From positions 23,218,776 to 23,282,775 of the forward strand of contig CAXIPT010000001.1 of NCBI GenBank assembly GCA_964030475.1: DNA of 64,000 nucleotides, given 5' to 3'. The position numbers and the translations under genes are program-made. The first letter of the stretch is position 1; each line of letters opens with the position of its first letter. Shown in pieces: positions 36,333 to 44,099 of the stretch. Source of the stretch: Tethya wilhelma. Lineage: Eukaryota; Porifera; Demospongiae; Tethyida; Tethyidae. Under the pieces are notes generated by a model. It was not told the origin of the DNA. It worked only from the letters and a program-made list of their open reading frames with translations, and did not search any database.

Positions 36333-37775
36333 TCTCTCTCTCTCTCTCTCTTTCTCTGTACACACACACACACACGCATGCATGATCAGTCGTATAGCTA
36401 CTTGCCACACACTTTGTGTCATGTAACTGAATTAGATAGGGAACTATGTCAGACTTGGTTTATGTCAATCAATACCTTCGACTAGGAATAGAATGTTAAG
36501 TTTTATCTCCTGGCTGAATCTAAATAATAATATCTAAAGTAAAGCACCACAATGGGAGGCATATTTTCGGTGGTCAAAGTTGTTTAAATAAATACAGGTG
36601 CATTGCTGATCATCAGAGAGAGGGGCAGTTTCCATTTCTGGATGAAGAGGTTGTGACATTTCTTCAACAGCTTCCCATGTGGAGCAAGGTAAGAATTGCT
36701 TCATTCACTGTATTCACAACCAACCGTCAGAGACTCACTGTGCAAAATCTGCAGCTATATAAGTATAGCAAGAGCTGTTTCATATAAATTAATCTGTAGT
36801 CTATTGTGATGTTATAGCTGGCTTGTAGCTAATGAATACCATATAGCGGGAAATTTTTTGCGAATTTTGCGGTTTGGCAGCTTTCCGCGAAAATTTTCCC
36901 CCCGAAATTTTGTAAGGTATGAGGTCGTCACGTAATGTTGAGACACAATCCACGAAAATTTTCTTTGCGAATTTCTACTCAAGATGAAAATGCAAAAATT
37001 TTCCCCCACAAAAATTTCCCGCTATACTGTATGTGTTCTGTATTATAGTTAGCCATCTTAATAATTATTGTAAATTTAGTGCACATTAATATAACTCAGT
37101 GAATTTGAAAGTAAGCATTATTAGTGTTTTGAAAATATTTTTGCTGATTAAGTCCTGCATGCCACAAATTTAATTCTTACCCAATTTACCTAATAGACAG
37201 TGATTATTATGTTGAAACGGAAACAACTGAAACCTAAAGATGAAGACAGTGCCCATTGCACACTGAAACTACACTTAATTGATGTAGTTGGATATTATTG
37301 TCCTTTCATCAAAGCATTACAAACCAGATAACGCTAATGGGGTCAATCTGCATGCATGCATGGTCATAATGTTCTCTACTAGCCAAGTAGCCAGATGATC
37401 ACAGTACGTAACTCTGAGTATACAGTCAAGATACAGTATTTTGTACCTGCACATGCATCCTCTATACATTGATGTAGTTACAAACTGAGTAATGTGGTGT
37501 ACAGTGATGGTGTTTTATCATAGTTGTTGTTCATAATAATCATCCTATTGTCCTCCTCTGTATCCTAGACTGATCTCTCCCTGCCCAGGGGTGAGGGTGA
37601 GAAGAGACTCCTGAGAGAAGCTGCACTGTTGCTAGGATGTCCCAGTGCAAGTGCCCTTCCAAAGAGAGCTATTCAGTTTGGATCTCGCATGGCTAAACTA
37701 GCTGGTACTTCAAACAGCAGAGAACTAGGGTCTGATGTTTGTGAGAGACTATTACCCCAGGTGTACACTCAGTGA
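13483..37775 (+). CDS. ASNSD1: Asparagine synthetase domain-containing protein 1, 15 exons, 689 aa
   Basis: Exons: 13483-13548, 13903-14130, 17728-17850, 17927-18067, 18155-18230, 18284-18316, 18382-18991, 19437-19508, 19596-19674, 20137-20171, 27891-28047, 35324-35391, 35941-36024, 36598-36688, 37569-37775. Together they give 2070 nt with intact phase. The protein starts MCGIF, so Cys2 of the class II glutamine amidotransferase fold is kept; RRGPD and LLWNG follow. The C-terminal synthetase-like domain has the PP-loop SGGVDS at the end of exon 7, then [35 protein letters not shown] and [11 protein letters not shown], all characteristic of ASNSD1. The family resembles asparagine synthetase, but its reaction is not firmly established. 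Intron 10 has a GC donor. Exons 8 (part), 9 and 10 are present again at 25556-26269; the upstream set is used here because its exon 8 has an acceptor. Introns 2, 10 and 11 hold antisense genes. Confidence 0.92.
14674..16914 (-). CDS. Ig-domain type I receptor with tyrosine-rich tail, 487 aa
   Basis: Exons 16914-16845, 16785-15835 and 15116-14674 splice to 1464 nt without frame break. A signal peptide ([18 protein letters not shown]) is followed by one V-type immunoglobulin domain (about residues 24-140) with the C...W...DAGRYWC pattern. Next come a Thr/Ser-rich stalk (about 160-300), a membrane helix (about 307-330) with a basic stop-transfer RCRHNK, and a cytoplasmic tail of about 150 residues. 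The tail has clustered tyrosines: [45 protein letters not shown]-type sites are plausible SH2-binding motifs, but no canonical ITIM or ITAM was found. The whole gene lies antisense within ASNSD1 intron 2. Likely a cell-surface adhesion or signalling receptor; the ligand is unknown. Confidence 0.85.
17060..17500. promoter_or_regulatory. CpG-richer block upstream of the Ig receptor
   Basis: A locally GC-rich and CpG-rich stretch within ASNSD1 intron 2 (e.g. GACCGCGCGCTGG, GCCGCCGCGCCGTACGG). It starts about 150 bases upstream of the Ig receptor ATG and stands out from the AT-rich background. It is a candidate promoter or 5'-UTR region for that minus-strand gene. I see no conserved coding frame. 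Confidence 0.4.
19115..19302. repeat. (TG)n microsatellite with a 16-base N gap
   Basis: An almost pure TG dinucleotide tract interrupted by Ns at 19197-19212. It lies in ASNSD1 intron 7. The true length is unresolved because of the gap. Cys-Val / Thr-His reading frames across it are artefacts. Confidence 0.95.
19461..21266 (+). repeat. Segmental duplication, copy A (ASNSD1 exons 8-10 and intron 10 start)
   Basis: Highly similar to 25555-26932, with scattered substitutions and small indels. Similarity covers the end of exon 8, exons 9 and 10 and the following intron sequence. Copy A has an extra stretch of about 0.38 kb (roughly 20690-21070) absent from copy B. Confidence 0.85.
20455..20700. 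repeat. MITE-like element, TATTGGCGGATTGG type
   Basis: Opens GGACAAAAATTTGGTGGATT and TATTGGCGG and closes with CCGCCAATATTTTGTGC, giving imperfect inverted ends. Shared with copy B of the duplication (26520-26705), so it was present before the duplication or haplotype split. Confidence 0.55.
21487..23865 (-). CDS. TKL-like kinase with coiled coil and kelch repeats, 792 aa
   Basis: Single uninterrupted exon. Kinase domain at about residues 17-310: glycine loop [13 protein letters not shown] lysine, [11 protein letters not shown] catalytic loop, TDFGMAKL and YMPPEA, so all catalytic residues are present. The HRDLSSNN loop is typical of TKL-type kinases. A Gln/Glu-rich coiled coil follows (about 325-465). 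A C-terminal kelch-type beta-propeller (about 495-790) has repeated GG...V motifs such as LIVAGG, VYICGG, LLAIGG and LMVVGG. Probably a cytosolic kinase that oligomerises through the coiled coil and recruits substrates through the propeller. Antisense in ASNSD1 intron 10. A truncated paralogue lies immediately upstream at 24751-25108. Confidence 0.88.
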   Translation of the reverse strand: MAQQQDQDTPTIGFRSIQLLRDQTLGIGSYGSVCKAQCDDLLCAAKIIHPTLFDPNAHQQIEHQREHRLPIRRFMQECEFMRAIRHPNIVQFLGTHQDPQNGLPVLLMELMDDSLTHFLESSQDAVPYHIQVNFCHDITLAISYLHSNGITHRDLSSNNVLLHRNVIAKVTDFGMAKLGGINPQATRVSFTLCPGTDAYMPPEAVKDPPVYTEKIDCFAIGTLFIQILTRYFPRPGDRHKTIQIDHPEYPGGTVEVRASEIERRHNHISLVDPNHPLLPIALDGLKDNDVERPSAQELCHRVAALKETPQFRESVRRAQPRPEPAGNATEREEELWQQVQDKENIIEQKDEEIRLMRQEHSQQIIGLQNNRLQHKEDNRLQQKEDIIQEKNDIIQEKEQAIAASQEECQQLRGTIRDQQRQLQLVTQKLESSQQMMAQFYTQIQELEQQLKRKPTTELVAQQQPNIIAPTQSYYMITSTDSDMNSLTLRWRYDKKAPFEMVRGDNAIVAGEMVYFRAGDRSVYAFNSRIKSWTRLPECPNSLHSLVVINNSLTAIGGEGSGGKVTNQLLTLTDEGWSKNWREVIPPMPTKRSLSIALCTGQALIVAGGRQDKTILRTVEIMNIETKQWSWAEYLPEPLHSASITICRERVYICGGRKDKSTRIKSVYTCILVDLFLSCQSKSLGKQLTESLSLTSPPKSTVWSRVLDLPVIRSTCVTLNDQLLAIGGLDSRDRTTSNVLQYHPTSNTWEIVSKMNASRFQCFAAVLLTNELMVVGGYTDSWYSKTDSVEIYV
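23880..24750. other. AT-rich spacer, nothing recognised
   Basis: Upstream flank of the kelch kinase and spacer before its truncated paralogue. No splice-supported coding frame or clear repeat boundary was seen. Confidence 0.4.
24751..25108 (-). pseudogene. 3' fragment of a kelch-kinase paralogue
   Basis: Encodes the last two kelch repeats, closely similar to the end of the intact gene at 21487 (shared [30 protein letters not shown]). A one-base deletion near 24815 shifts the frame, so the final LMVVGG repeat is lost and a stop follows. The fragment ends abruptly at about 25108, where plus-strand FHA sequence begins. It is 5'-truncated and frameshifted, so not functional. Confidence 0.8.
25109..25276 (+). 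pseudogene. Truncated FHA-domain exon
   Basis: Encodes the core of a forkhead-associated (phosphothreonine-binding) domain: [20 protein letters not shown], then [11 protein letters not shown]. It ends at a plausible splice donor (GAG|GTATAG). The 5' end starts inside the domain, exactly where the kelch fragment stops, so the exon is broken. The pattern resembles the FHA domain of AGGF1-type proteins, but that assignment is tentative. GC content is higher than in the flanks, as expected for a conserved exon. No partner exons were found nearby. Confidence 0.6.
25555..26932 (+). repeat. Segmental duplication, copy B (ASNSD1 exons 8'-10')
   Basis: Starts at a single N (25555), inside what corresponds to exon 8, and continues through exon 8' (25556-25598), exon 9' (25686-25764) and exon 10' (26235-26269). 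The exons are intact with near-synonymous changes, and exon 10' keeps the GC donor. Exon 8' lacks its acceptor. Either a recent tandem duplication or the second haplotype of the same locus left in the assembly. Confidence 0.85.
27210..27550. repeat. Diverged MITE family A copy
   Basis: Retains GTGTAGGAATGGG, TTTGGCACAGGACTATTTCA and the inverted counterpart, but with more changes than the other copies. Lies in ASNSD1 intron 10. Confidence 0.5.
28060..29120. other. ASNSD1 intron 11, 5' part, nothing recognised
   Basis: AT-rich intron sequence between exon 11 and the antisense type II membrane protein gene. No splice-supported coding frame or clear repeat was seen. Confidence 0.4.
29125..30531 (-). 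CDS. Type II membrane protein with Cys-rich C-terminal domain, 468 aa
   Basis: Single-exon gene, antisense in ASNSD1 intron 11. No signal peptide. A basic cytoplasmic N-terminus is followed by a membrane helix (about residues 118-144, [18 protein letters not shown]). Next is a heptad-like stalk (about 165-245) and a Cys-rich ectodomain of about 220 residues with [85 protein letters not shown] and a C-terminal YVQ. I recognise this cysteine, tryptophan and glycine pattern as one that recurs in invertebrate (sponge, cnidarian) surface proteins, but I know no established function. Probably a cell-surface, possibly oligomeric, receptor or adhesion protein. Confidence 0.8.
   Translation of the reverse strand: MTLFAIDLIQVKDLASYNCVQLKMGDEIRIDCHINPCYSTMLAPKAPSSLSSGNDGRGKAAASEEQSGHGENKATHVIIASVHRKRPIAKDPDSKVSTYIEANSPGVKPLGEKVNKRLIVFFICTAIACAAMSSLSLIMSMWFAMKPSPTVTDSSLIHMVSNQPQQVNQALTICKQNVFESDLVQLNKTSTEIYQEVLTLSEMINLFKSKLDHLNETLTTTEVGQRVGEMFVTLDQLKEFFLEHTTVSECGPGLWRRVAYIDMTLPSHQCPPAWREYTSPVRACGRLVSPSGSCASAEFETHNATYSRVCGRATGYQLGTPNAFLNLDRPQPMSVDENYIDGLSVTHGTPRTHVWTFVGGHSTRSDDRAACPCDNPRNAPSSPSFISNSYFCESGGRSAPNDRTFALSNKLWDGTGCISGTCCTFNSPPWFSVELPSSTNNDIEVRICGDNDTDDEDTPIEFLEIYVQ
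30834..32733 (-). CDS. Unrecognised 246-aa protein, six exons
   Basis: Exons 32733-32635, 32575-32418, 32199-32107, 31834-31696, 31610-31505 and 30979-30834 splice to 741 nt. All are GT-AG and all phases match, so the gene is very likely real. The product has a Ser-rich N-terminus (MASNASTSS), then a probably alpha-helical part ([33 protein letters not shown]). A more conserved-looking core follows, with [31 protein letters not shown] and a Gly/Pro-containing stretch; the C-terminus is basic. No signal peptide or membrane helix. I do not recognise the family. Lies antisense in ASNSD1 intron 11. A possible upstream noncoding exon is at 32839-32802. Confidence 0.75.
32882..34562. mobile_element. 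Inverted-repeat element with GGGGCGAGCCTGAGCGA ends
   Basis: The 17-base string GGGGCGAGCCTGAGCGA occurs at 32882-32898 and as its exact complement at 34546-34562. The same motif appears near 55275 and 55325, and a diverged form near 43498. The interior has no transposase and hosts a second element (33043-33904). Probably a non-autonomous DNA transposon. Confidence 0.6.
33043..33904. mobile_element. MULE-like non-autonomous transposon with 9-bp target duplication
   Basis: Ends GGGTTATTGCAAAA... and ...TTTTGCAATAACCC, 862 bases apart. It is flanked on both sides by the direct repeat GTGTTTGCC (33034-33042 and 33905-33913). Subterminal regions carry many GGCCTTATGGC-type motifs in inverted orientation. 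A 9-bp duplication is typical of Mutator-like elements; no transposase is encoded. Confidence 0.8.
34753..34997. repeat. MITE family C, second copy
   Basis: Same ends as 12341-12573 (ACTAAAGTCCATCTGGTTTG and complement) with a conserved interior. In ASNSD1 intron 11. Confidence 0.85.
36275..36375. repeat. (TC)n then (AC)n microsatellite
   Basis: A long CT tract followed by a short CA tract in ASNSD1 intron 13. Arg-Glu reading frames across it are artefacts. Confidence 0.95.
36837..37031. repeat. Short MITE with TATAGCGGGAAATTT ends
   Basis: Left ATATAGCGGGAAATTTTT, right AAATTTCCCGCTATACTG. A short relative of 5753-6152. In ASNSD1 intron 14. Confidence 0.8.
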
Positions 37776-37940
37776 GCTCATATTATTTATTTTTTGTGTT
37801 TCCTTAGTAGAATTTTCACTTAAGACAAACAATATGTGTGTTACTCAAATTCAAGGCCTTTGAAAATAATGTCAAGCATTATATTATGTGAAGTATGTTA
37901 CAACAAAACAAGTGCTGCAATAATAATAATTATTATGTAT

Positions 37941-38046
37941 ACAAGTAGTAAAAATTTCAAAAATAAGCAGTGTAGGAATGGGCAGTGCGGTAAAAAGCAT
38001 TGGAACAAGGCATGTCTCAATTTCGGCACATGACTACTTCATACTA
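37941..38046. repeat. MITE family A, left arm only
   Basis: ACAAGTAGTAAAAATTTC through TTTCGGCACATGACTACTTC, with no right arm. Lies just 3' of the ASNSD1 stop codon. Confidence 0.75.
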
Positions 38047-38388
38047 GATGCTTCATGCTAGCTAGATCACAAGATCTACTTTTTTTGATCCTTTTGTTAA
38101 AAAAAACTTTTTAGTAGGAAGATCGATCTCTAATTTTGAAAATAATGGCAGAGGCACAAATATAATAATAATTATTATACAAATGTAAAACAATTATTAC
38201 TGACAATGGAATGAAAATTGAATGATTGTTGCATGTGTAATATTTACTTGCATGATATATATGCAATCCTCAGTTCGCCTCATTGATCTTCAGTTGAATC
38301 CTCTAGAGGACATCTAGAGAAGAGAATCAAAGCATGTAAATATAATATTATTGTTTCATTCACTGATGAGATATTACCTTCAACCCTC

Positions 38389-38735
38389 TTTCTCCCTGCA
38401 TGTGGCCTCGGGCCTGGGGCTTCACTAGATGCAAATGGAGCTGTTGAAGAGACAGTGACTGTACAAGTGAACTCTCCAGAATCAGTGGACACTGATGAAC
38501 TGAAGCTAGCTGAGCAGGTATAGGTGCAGGCCTCAGTACAACCAAGATTAGTCTTCTTAGTAATAAATGGAGTTGAACAGCCCAGATGGTCCACTCCACA
38601 TGTGTTCACAGTATGTCACTGGAATGTCTACTGCTTCACTCAACTCAATGGAACAGGTCAGAGTGAGAGAAGAGTCTCTTGAGCCACTATCATCATCAGA
38701 ATTTAGAGCCGGGAGGTGCATGACAACCACAGCAG
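38389..38735 (-). pseudogene. Ig-like domain gene remnant
   Basis: In two minus-strand frames the sequence encodes parts of an extracellular domain: SSLTLTCSIEL and WSGPSG in one, TPFITKK, CTYTCSASF and DSGEFTCTVTV in the other. Together they resemble one immunoglobulin-like domain (Cys ... DSGEFTC) split by at least one frameshift near 38570-38600. No signal peptide or membrane exon was found. It could also be one exon of a diverged live gene with a sequencing error. Confidence 0.55.
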
Positions 38736-38799
38736 TAGATCATGAAATAAGGGCAAGTTTAGCTATCGATCTTTACCATAGTTACTAATTAAATCTCAA

Positions 38800-39550
38800 T
38801 CGTGTAACTTCAACACTGCTGTGAGTAACTGAGTTACTTCGATCGTCTATCTGGTTCTAGTTCCTAAACTTTCATGATCACTGATTTGTGAGAAGTAAGT
38901 ATGATTTTCAATATTCTATAAATTGTTGTCTTAAAAGTCGAGCATAGATACAGTAGATCATATAGTAACTTGTTTCAAGTAACTTCACAAGCTTGGGTGT
39001 GGGGCCTGACATTATATAATATTAATACTCTACCATTCTTAAGCTTGTCATCAGTAGATATTCAGTGTGACTAGGTAGGAAAATTCATACTTAGACTGTA
39101 TATAATACCCTTACAAAAGGGTCAATTCCTTATTCTATACTGAATAATATAGCTGTCTCGAATAGTTTATTTTTTGTGGATATGATCCCAAATACATTTA
39201 TAGAGCCAGAAAATTTAAATTTGATGGTATATGGTATGGTATTCTAAATAATTATTGGGCAGACTTAAACTGAATGATTTGAACTTTGACCGTCCCACCA
39301 TCAAATTAACATCCTGTTTAGTATTTCCTGCTATAAGGTAGTTTCAAATTCCACCAGTGTGTCATATGTACATGTAGTACTATAAACGCACTTTGTGTAA
39401 AACTGTACACAACAGTTACTGTATTACAATCATGTGTGGATACTATTGTTATGACTCAATGCATGCCGTGTTTTATATTCACTGATATGGTTTTAATTTT
39501 GTTAATTTCATTGTTGTATAGTTCTCAAAAGGTTACTCTCTAGTATTATA
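38800..39550. other. AT-rich region upstream of the F-box-like gene
   Basis: No coding frame or clear repeat. It presumably includes promoter sequence of the gene at 39557, but no motif was assigned. Confidence 0.35.
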
Positions 39551-39556
39551 CAAAGT

Positions 39557-41590
39557 ATGGCATTGTATATGAGACGGAAGTCACGATACAAGCAAGCATG
39601 TCATGGGCCATCTACAAATGTGGGACAAGCTCTAAGCCAACTTCTCTCTCTTCAGCAATCATGTATAAACTATATCATTACTAACTTGGAGAAGTATCCA
39701 CCTGATATGTTAGCACTCCTTCCTCTACACTTTAGAAGAAAGCTTCTTCTCCTTCTACCTCCAGCTGACATCTTCCAACTGGAACAAACCAAGGTGGTGG
39801 AAGGCATCGACATGGAGAATGAAATATGGAAAAGAGTAAGTGAACACTATGATTTTAAAGTAGCCAAATCGGTTTGTTACAAGAGCATTCGGCTAACTGG
39901 AAGGTTAGGTTGCACACGCAGACTGAGACGGTCTGAATATTCATGTTCACTTCCGAATGGAATAGAAATACCTGAGTTGTCAAACTCTGAATCAACTTGC
40001 TTCATTTCTTGGAAGGCTCATTTTATCTCTTGCATTATATCATTCCTGTTTTGTTTGAGGCCATTTGAATTAGCAGATACAGCTTCTTGTGATGCTAAGT
40101 ATACGAATGGATATGGAAACTACCTAATTTTCTTACAACTGCTGTTTTGCACCAAGTTTTTAAAACTGAAAGATCTTACTGATGCTGGTGGATTTCCGCT
40201 TCAAGTCTCTGGAGTCACTCTACTTCCCTCTCGGTATTCTCGATTCTTTACCAGTATGGTCCCACTCTCTGAGTTGGTACAATTTCTCTTGGAGGATTGT
40301 CATATAGAACCCCTGGACATCAAGGTTGACCTTGATAAAATGTTGTTTAAAGATTTACTCTCTATTGGATCATTAATATTATTACGAGTTTTTTTCAGCA
40401 CCACAAAGTATATCACACTTTTTTTATCTCACCAAATAAATCGCATAGAGGTCTTACTACAGTTATGTGATATGCTTTTCCTTTGTCAGCTCGAGTATGT
40501 AACTTTCAAAACTGTCCGATCTATAATATATTATAACAATGGTGAAGTTTATATGGATAAAATCTTGCACACTTGTTTCCTTCATCCCATCTTTGTTAGA
40601 CATCCCATGAATGGTGTTGATTTTAATCTATTTCAATGTTTGAAACGCATTAATATTACAATGTCACCAAATTCAATTGATAAAGTAGAAATTGAGCTCT
40701 CAACCCTCTGCTCTCTGCTTGCTTTCACTCAAAATCCTGGCTTTGAATCCATTTTGATTGCCAATACGATCATAAGTCTATGTACTGATGAACAGGAGAA
40801 AGCAGTTGTGTACACTCTTGAAAATTTTTTCAATTCTCCAATTTCACCATCATGTTCTCTAATCTCTCTCAGTAACATAAAACAAGTTCCTTTTTCATTT
40901 CTATTTCGGTGGTTGAAGCTCTTTCTTATATCTCCGTCAATATGTGAGCAGAAAATGGTGTTATCTTCCTGTAAATTTTCATACTTAAGTGTGATGGATC
41001 CAGAGTGTATGGATACTCTGATAAATTCAATTCCTGCAAATCCTACAGATCTTGCTGATATTCACAAAACTCTACATCTAAAAGATTTTGATCTAAGTTT
41101 TGCATTTATACAGGCAGTGACCTGTCTGCCTTTTCTGATTTTGGACGAGCTCTTCATTGATCACGAACATTGTCTGAACTGCCCTCATGATGATCTACGT
41201 GACTCTGTGTTGTCTTCTCTTTTCTCCATTCTTCCTACCATTCCATTGTGTCAAATTAAGACAGTGTCCATTCATTTGGATGTGTGGAAATATGCCGTAA
41301 GATCAGAATTACTTCATTTGGAAGTGTGGAAATATGCAGCAAGATCAGAATCACTTCAGCCCAACTTATTTGGCTCAATATTTAAATTAGCTAAAGAGCT
41401 TCCTGAAACTGCTGTTACAGTATCGCTTCAATGTATGATTCAACATGTTAATGCTATTGTAGCCTGTTTGCAGCATGAATGGAAGGAGAATGGCGGAGGT
41501 GTTCCCCTCAATCAGTTAACCATCCAGCTGTATAGCAATATGACTGGAACAAATATCATTGAGATTGATTCATCACTTGAAAAAGTTTGA
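39557..41590 (+). CDS. F-box-like / LRR-like single-exon protein, 677 aa
   Basis: Long intronless reading frame. Near residues 50-95 there is an F-box-like pattern: LPLHFRRKLLLLLPPADIF, then LEQT and an IWKRV tail. The rest is Leu- and Cys-rich with irregular repeating leucines, suggestive of degenerate leucine-rich repeats. If the F-box reading is right, it would be an adaptor linking targets to an SCF ubiquitin ligase; this is inference. Residues from about 573 contain a 14-aa tandem duplication (41273-41314 and 41315-41356; HLDVWKYAVRSELL then HLEVWKYAARSESL). No signal peptide. I do not recognise a named orthologue. Confidence 0.7.
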   Translation: MALYMRRKSRYKQACHGPSTNVGQALSQLLSLQQSCINYIITNLEKYPPDMLALLPLHFRRKLLLLLPPADIFQLEQTKVVEGIDMENEIWKRVSEHYDFKVAKSVCYKSIRLTGRLGCTRRLRRSEYSCSLPNGIEIPELSNSESTCFISWKAHFISCIISFLFCLRPFELADTASCDAKYTNGYGNYLIFLQLLFCTKFLKLKDLTDAGGFPLQVSGVTLLPSRYSRFFTSMVPLSELVQFLLEDCHIEPLDIKVDLDKMLFKDLLSIGSLILLRVFFSTTKYITLFLSHQINRIEVLLQLCDMLFLCQLEYVTFKTVRSIIYYNNGEVYMDKILHTCFLHPIFVRHPMNGVDFNLFQCLKRINITMSPNSIDKVEIELSTLCSLLAFTQNPGFESILIANTIISLCTDEQEKAVVYTLENFFNSPISPSCSLISLSNIKQVPFSFLFRWLKLFLISPSICEQKMVLSSCKFSYLSVMDPECMDTLINSIPANPTDLADIHKTLHLKDFDLSFAFIQAVTCLPFLILDELFIDHEHCLNCPHDDLRDSVLSSLFSILPTIPLCQIKTVSIHLDVWKYAVRSELLHLEVWKYAARSESLQPNLFGSIFKLAKELPETAVTVSLQCMIQHVNAIVACLQHEWKENGGGVPLNQLTIQLYSNMTGTNIIEIDSSLEKV

Positions 41591-41599
41591 TAGTCAGTA

Positions 41600-43980
41600 A
41601 AATTGCAAGAAATGTATGTGTACATATCATCCACTGACAAGTACTCAGTTAATAATGATTATTATGTATATAGTCTTAAATGTTTTGATACTCTGTTAGG
41701 GCTAACCTCAGTCTGATTTTTACAATAGTTGAATGTTTAATTTTTGGTTTACACAAATTTATGACAAACATTGTTATAATTATATTTCTTGATAAATATT
41801 ATAATTATATTATATCAGTATTATTATAATAGACAAGAATTGACTTCTTCCTTCCATTTGGGATATACATGAGATAAGGGCTGGGTGTCATTATGTGATG
41901 GCTTAATTAATGGCTAATATTGATGCTTCCAAGCTGGTCAACAGACTATATAGTTATAATTATGTCAGGTACCCAATAACCCAAAAGTTTTATGTCTTGA
42001 TCCTTGAGAAAGAACGTATCATAGTGCAATAATATACTAGCTATTGTTACATGACAAAATTGATAATAATTTGTGCATGCATGTATATACTTGCATGTAT
42101 ACAAGAAGCTCTGTACATACTATGTAGACCATAGTCTATATAATTATTCGACCAATGCTCCCTCTTGCAATAATTATTGTATGGGCTGCATGACTCTTTA
42201 CTACTGATTAGCTGCATGAGGCTCTAACAAAGTCACGAAGAGACTGTACGCTACATGTGGAATATTCTACACCAGTCTGTATACCTATAGTGAGTTGGAA
42301 ACTTTGATTCTACGTTAGCTAATAATATTAAGCTTGTTAACATAAGCATATACAAGATTAAATAGTCTGACAATTAGGGTGTTACACTAGAGGCTCTAGA
42401 GCTATTATAATGTCAATTGAATGCTGAGAGAGAAAGCTACATATTCCTGAAAAATTCTGGGACTCAGCTGGGAATTGAACCCAAGACCTCCCGATTGCTA
42501 GTCAAGCAGGTCAACTAAGCCTGTGACATTGGAACAGAAATATGTATATAGATCAGTTGAATCGCCTGTACTGTCAATCCACCCAGGCCTATAGCTGTAC
42601 AGCCCCATCTGCCGGGGATCTCCATTGAGAGAGAAAGATAATATTATATTATAATCATATTTTCAGTGCACGATTCCGACTTCCAGAATTTAGTAAACTC
42701 AAGTTGTAGCTCCTTCCTATCCATTTGGACTATTTCTCTCTCTTGCAGACAGTTTTAAAAGGCTTGATAAACTGCACTACATTTTCATGCACTAATAATG
42801 AAGGAACAATATTTATAACAAAAATTTATAATGAAGGAACAAATTTCAGCTAAATTGACAATCCTGTATTCCCATTGGTTGAAACCATTGCCTTGGGGAA
42901 GTATCATTATGAGCATAAAATCCTTTTGCCTATGGCTCATAATTACGATATAGTGACTGATTTGAGNGTATCATTTTGCGGGTGGTGTTGTGGCTATTCC
43001 GGTAAGTTGTTAAATGGTGCTTTGTCTTTCGGCTGTGTGGTTAGCTTCATGGTGATTGTGCACAGCTAGTCACTGTCTCTAGGCAATTTAGTAGTCTTGG
43101 TGTTCCCTCTTCTTGCTTTTTTTCACTTTGCTGTTGAGCATGCCTTTTCTTGTCTGATTTGCCTCATTGACGCTACCTACTGCTCTGCTTTCTCTCTGCC
43201 TAGGCAGTGTTTATATATTGCCATCCATTTCTATGAGCATGTGTAAGTATATTACGTAATGCTGTGTACACGCCCAAGCTGCAGTCAGCTAGCTCGAGCG
43301 CTCCGCGGATCCTGAAAGCTAGCTAGCTAGCTCCGGAGCTCCACCTACAACTACGTGACGTCATAAGTTGTACAAAAATTTTGTTACCTGAATTGCATAT
43401 TGCAAAATTAGAACAGGAAGCAATATTTACGGAATATGCGTACAGACATCACACAGACGGAAGTGCATAGATTCGAATGCCACGTTACGTATATGTGGGG
43501 CTTGCTCACGCTCACCCCAATTAACTCACTCGTGCAGCGGCTTGACAAACTGGGCAAGCGAGCGGCTGACTAGACACTTCTACTGTTATATGGTTACTTC
43601 TAATAGTGCCTCCCACCATGCACCCTGGAGCTAAACCAATTAAATGTAGCATTTATTTTCCTTTTATTCAAATTCTGCAAGTTATTAAAATATTTCCTTT
43701 GGCTTTTTTTCCCATCAAAACAGTCTCTTCAACCTATGAAACATAGGAAACAGTTTTCAACTCCTCTGTAATTTTAGTTATTATTAACTTTTCCCTAAGT
43801 TTTGCCTAATTTCTATACTAGTATTATGTTTAGAGCAAAAACAGTGCACAAATTTGAAATCAGCACCCCAAGTTACCTTAGAAAGTGTCAAACTAACCAG
43901 TAGTGTCTTTATCATTCGCCGAATAGCTTTCAAAATCAGCCTGTCAGCCGTGCCACGTGGTCCATTGATTTTCCTGTAAA
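41600..43980. other. Intergenic, repeat-derived; no gene seen
   Basis: AT-rich sequence with a tRNA-like SINE segment (about 42458-42522) and an N at 42966. A CpG-richer patch with repeated GCTAGCT motifs lies near 43270-43350, and a diverged copy of the GGGGC-AGCC terminal motif near 43498. No coding frame is supported. Confidence 0.45.
42458..42522 (-). repeat. tRNA-derived SINE head
   Basis: On the minus strand the sequence reads GGCTTAGTTGACC (A-box-like), an anticodon-arm-like stretch around CTAGCAA, then GGTTCAATTCC (B box) and CCCAGCTGAGTCCCAG. Arm pairing is imperfect and the acceptor stem is poor, so a tRNA-derived SINE is more likely than a working tRNA. Confidence 0.5.
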
Positions 43981-44001
43981 CTTTTTCCTCCATATGTTTT
44001 G

Positions 44002-44099
44002 TATGGCTTTTTGCTGTCACCTGATTACGCCTGCTCATAACTTTATGATAACTCGACCAATTTCAATGCAACAAATGCTGAGATGTTCGCCTGACATTC
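44002..44099 (+). repeat. Direct repeat, copy 1 (TATGGCTTTTTGC...)
   Basis: Runs from TATGGCTTTTTGCTGTCACC to GTTCGCCTGACA and is repeated with few changes at 44723-44817. The sequence between them includes a C/G-rich stretch (44160-44230) resembling transposon-edge sequence. Confidence 0.65.

Noticed and set aside
43270..43350. GCTAGCT-rich patch as a regulatory palindrome
   Set aside because: Simple local repetition of a 4-base palindrome; no second copy or gene nearby to support a role.
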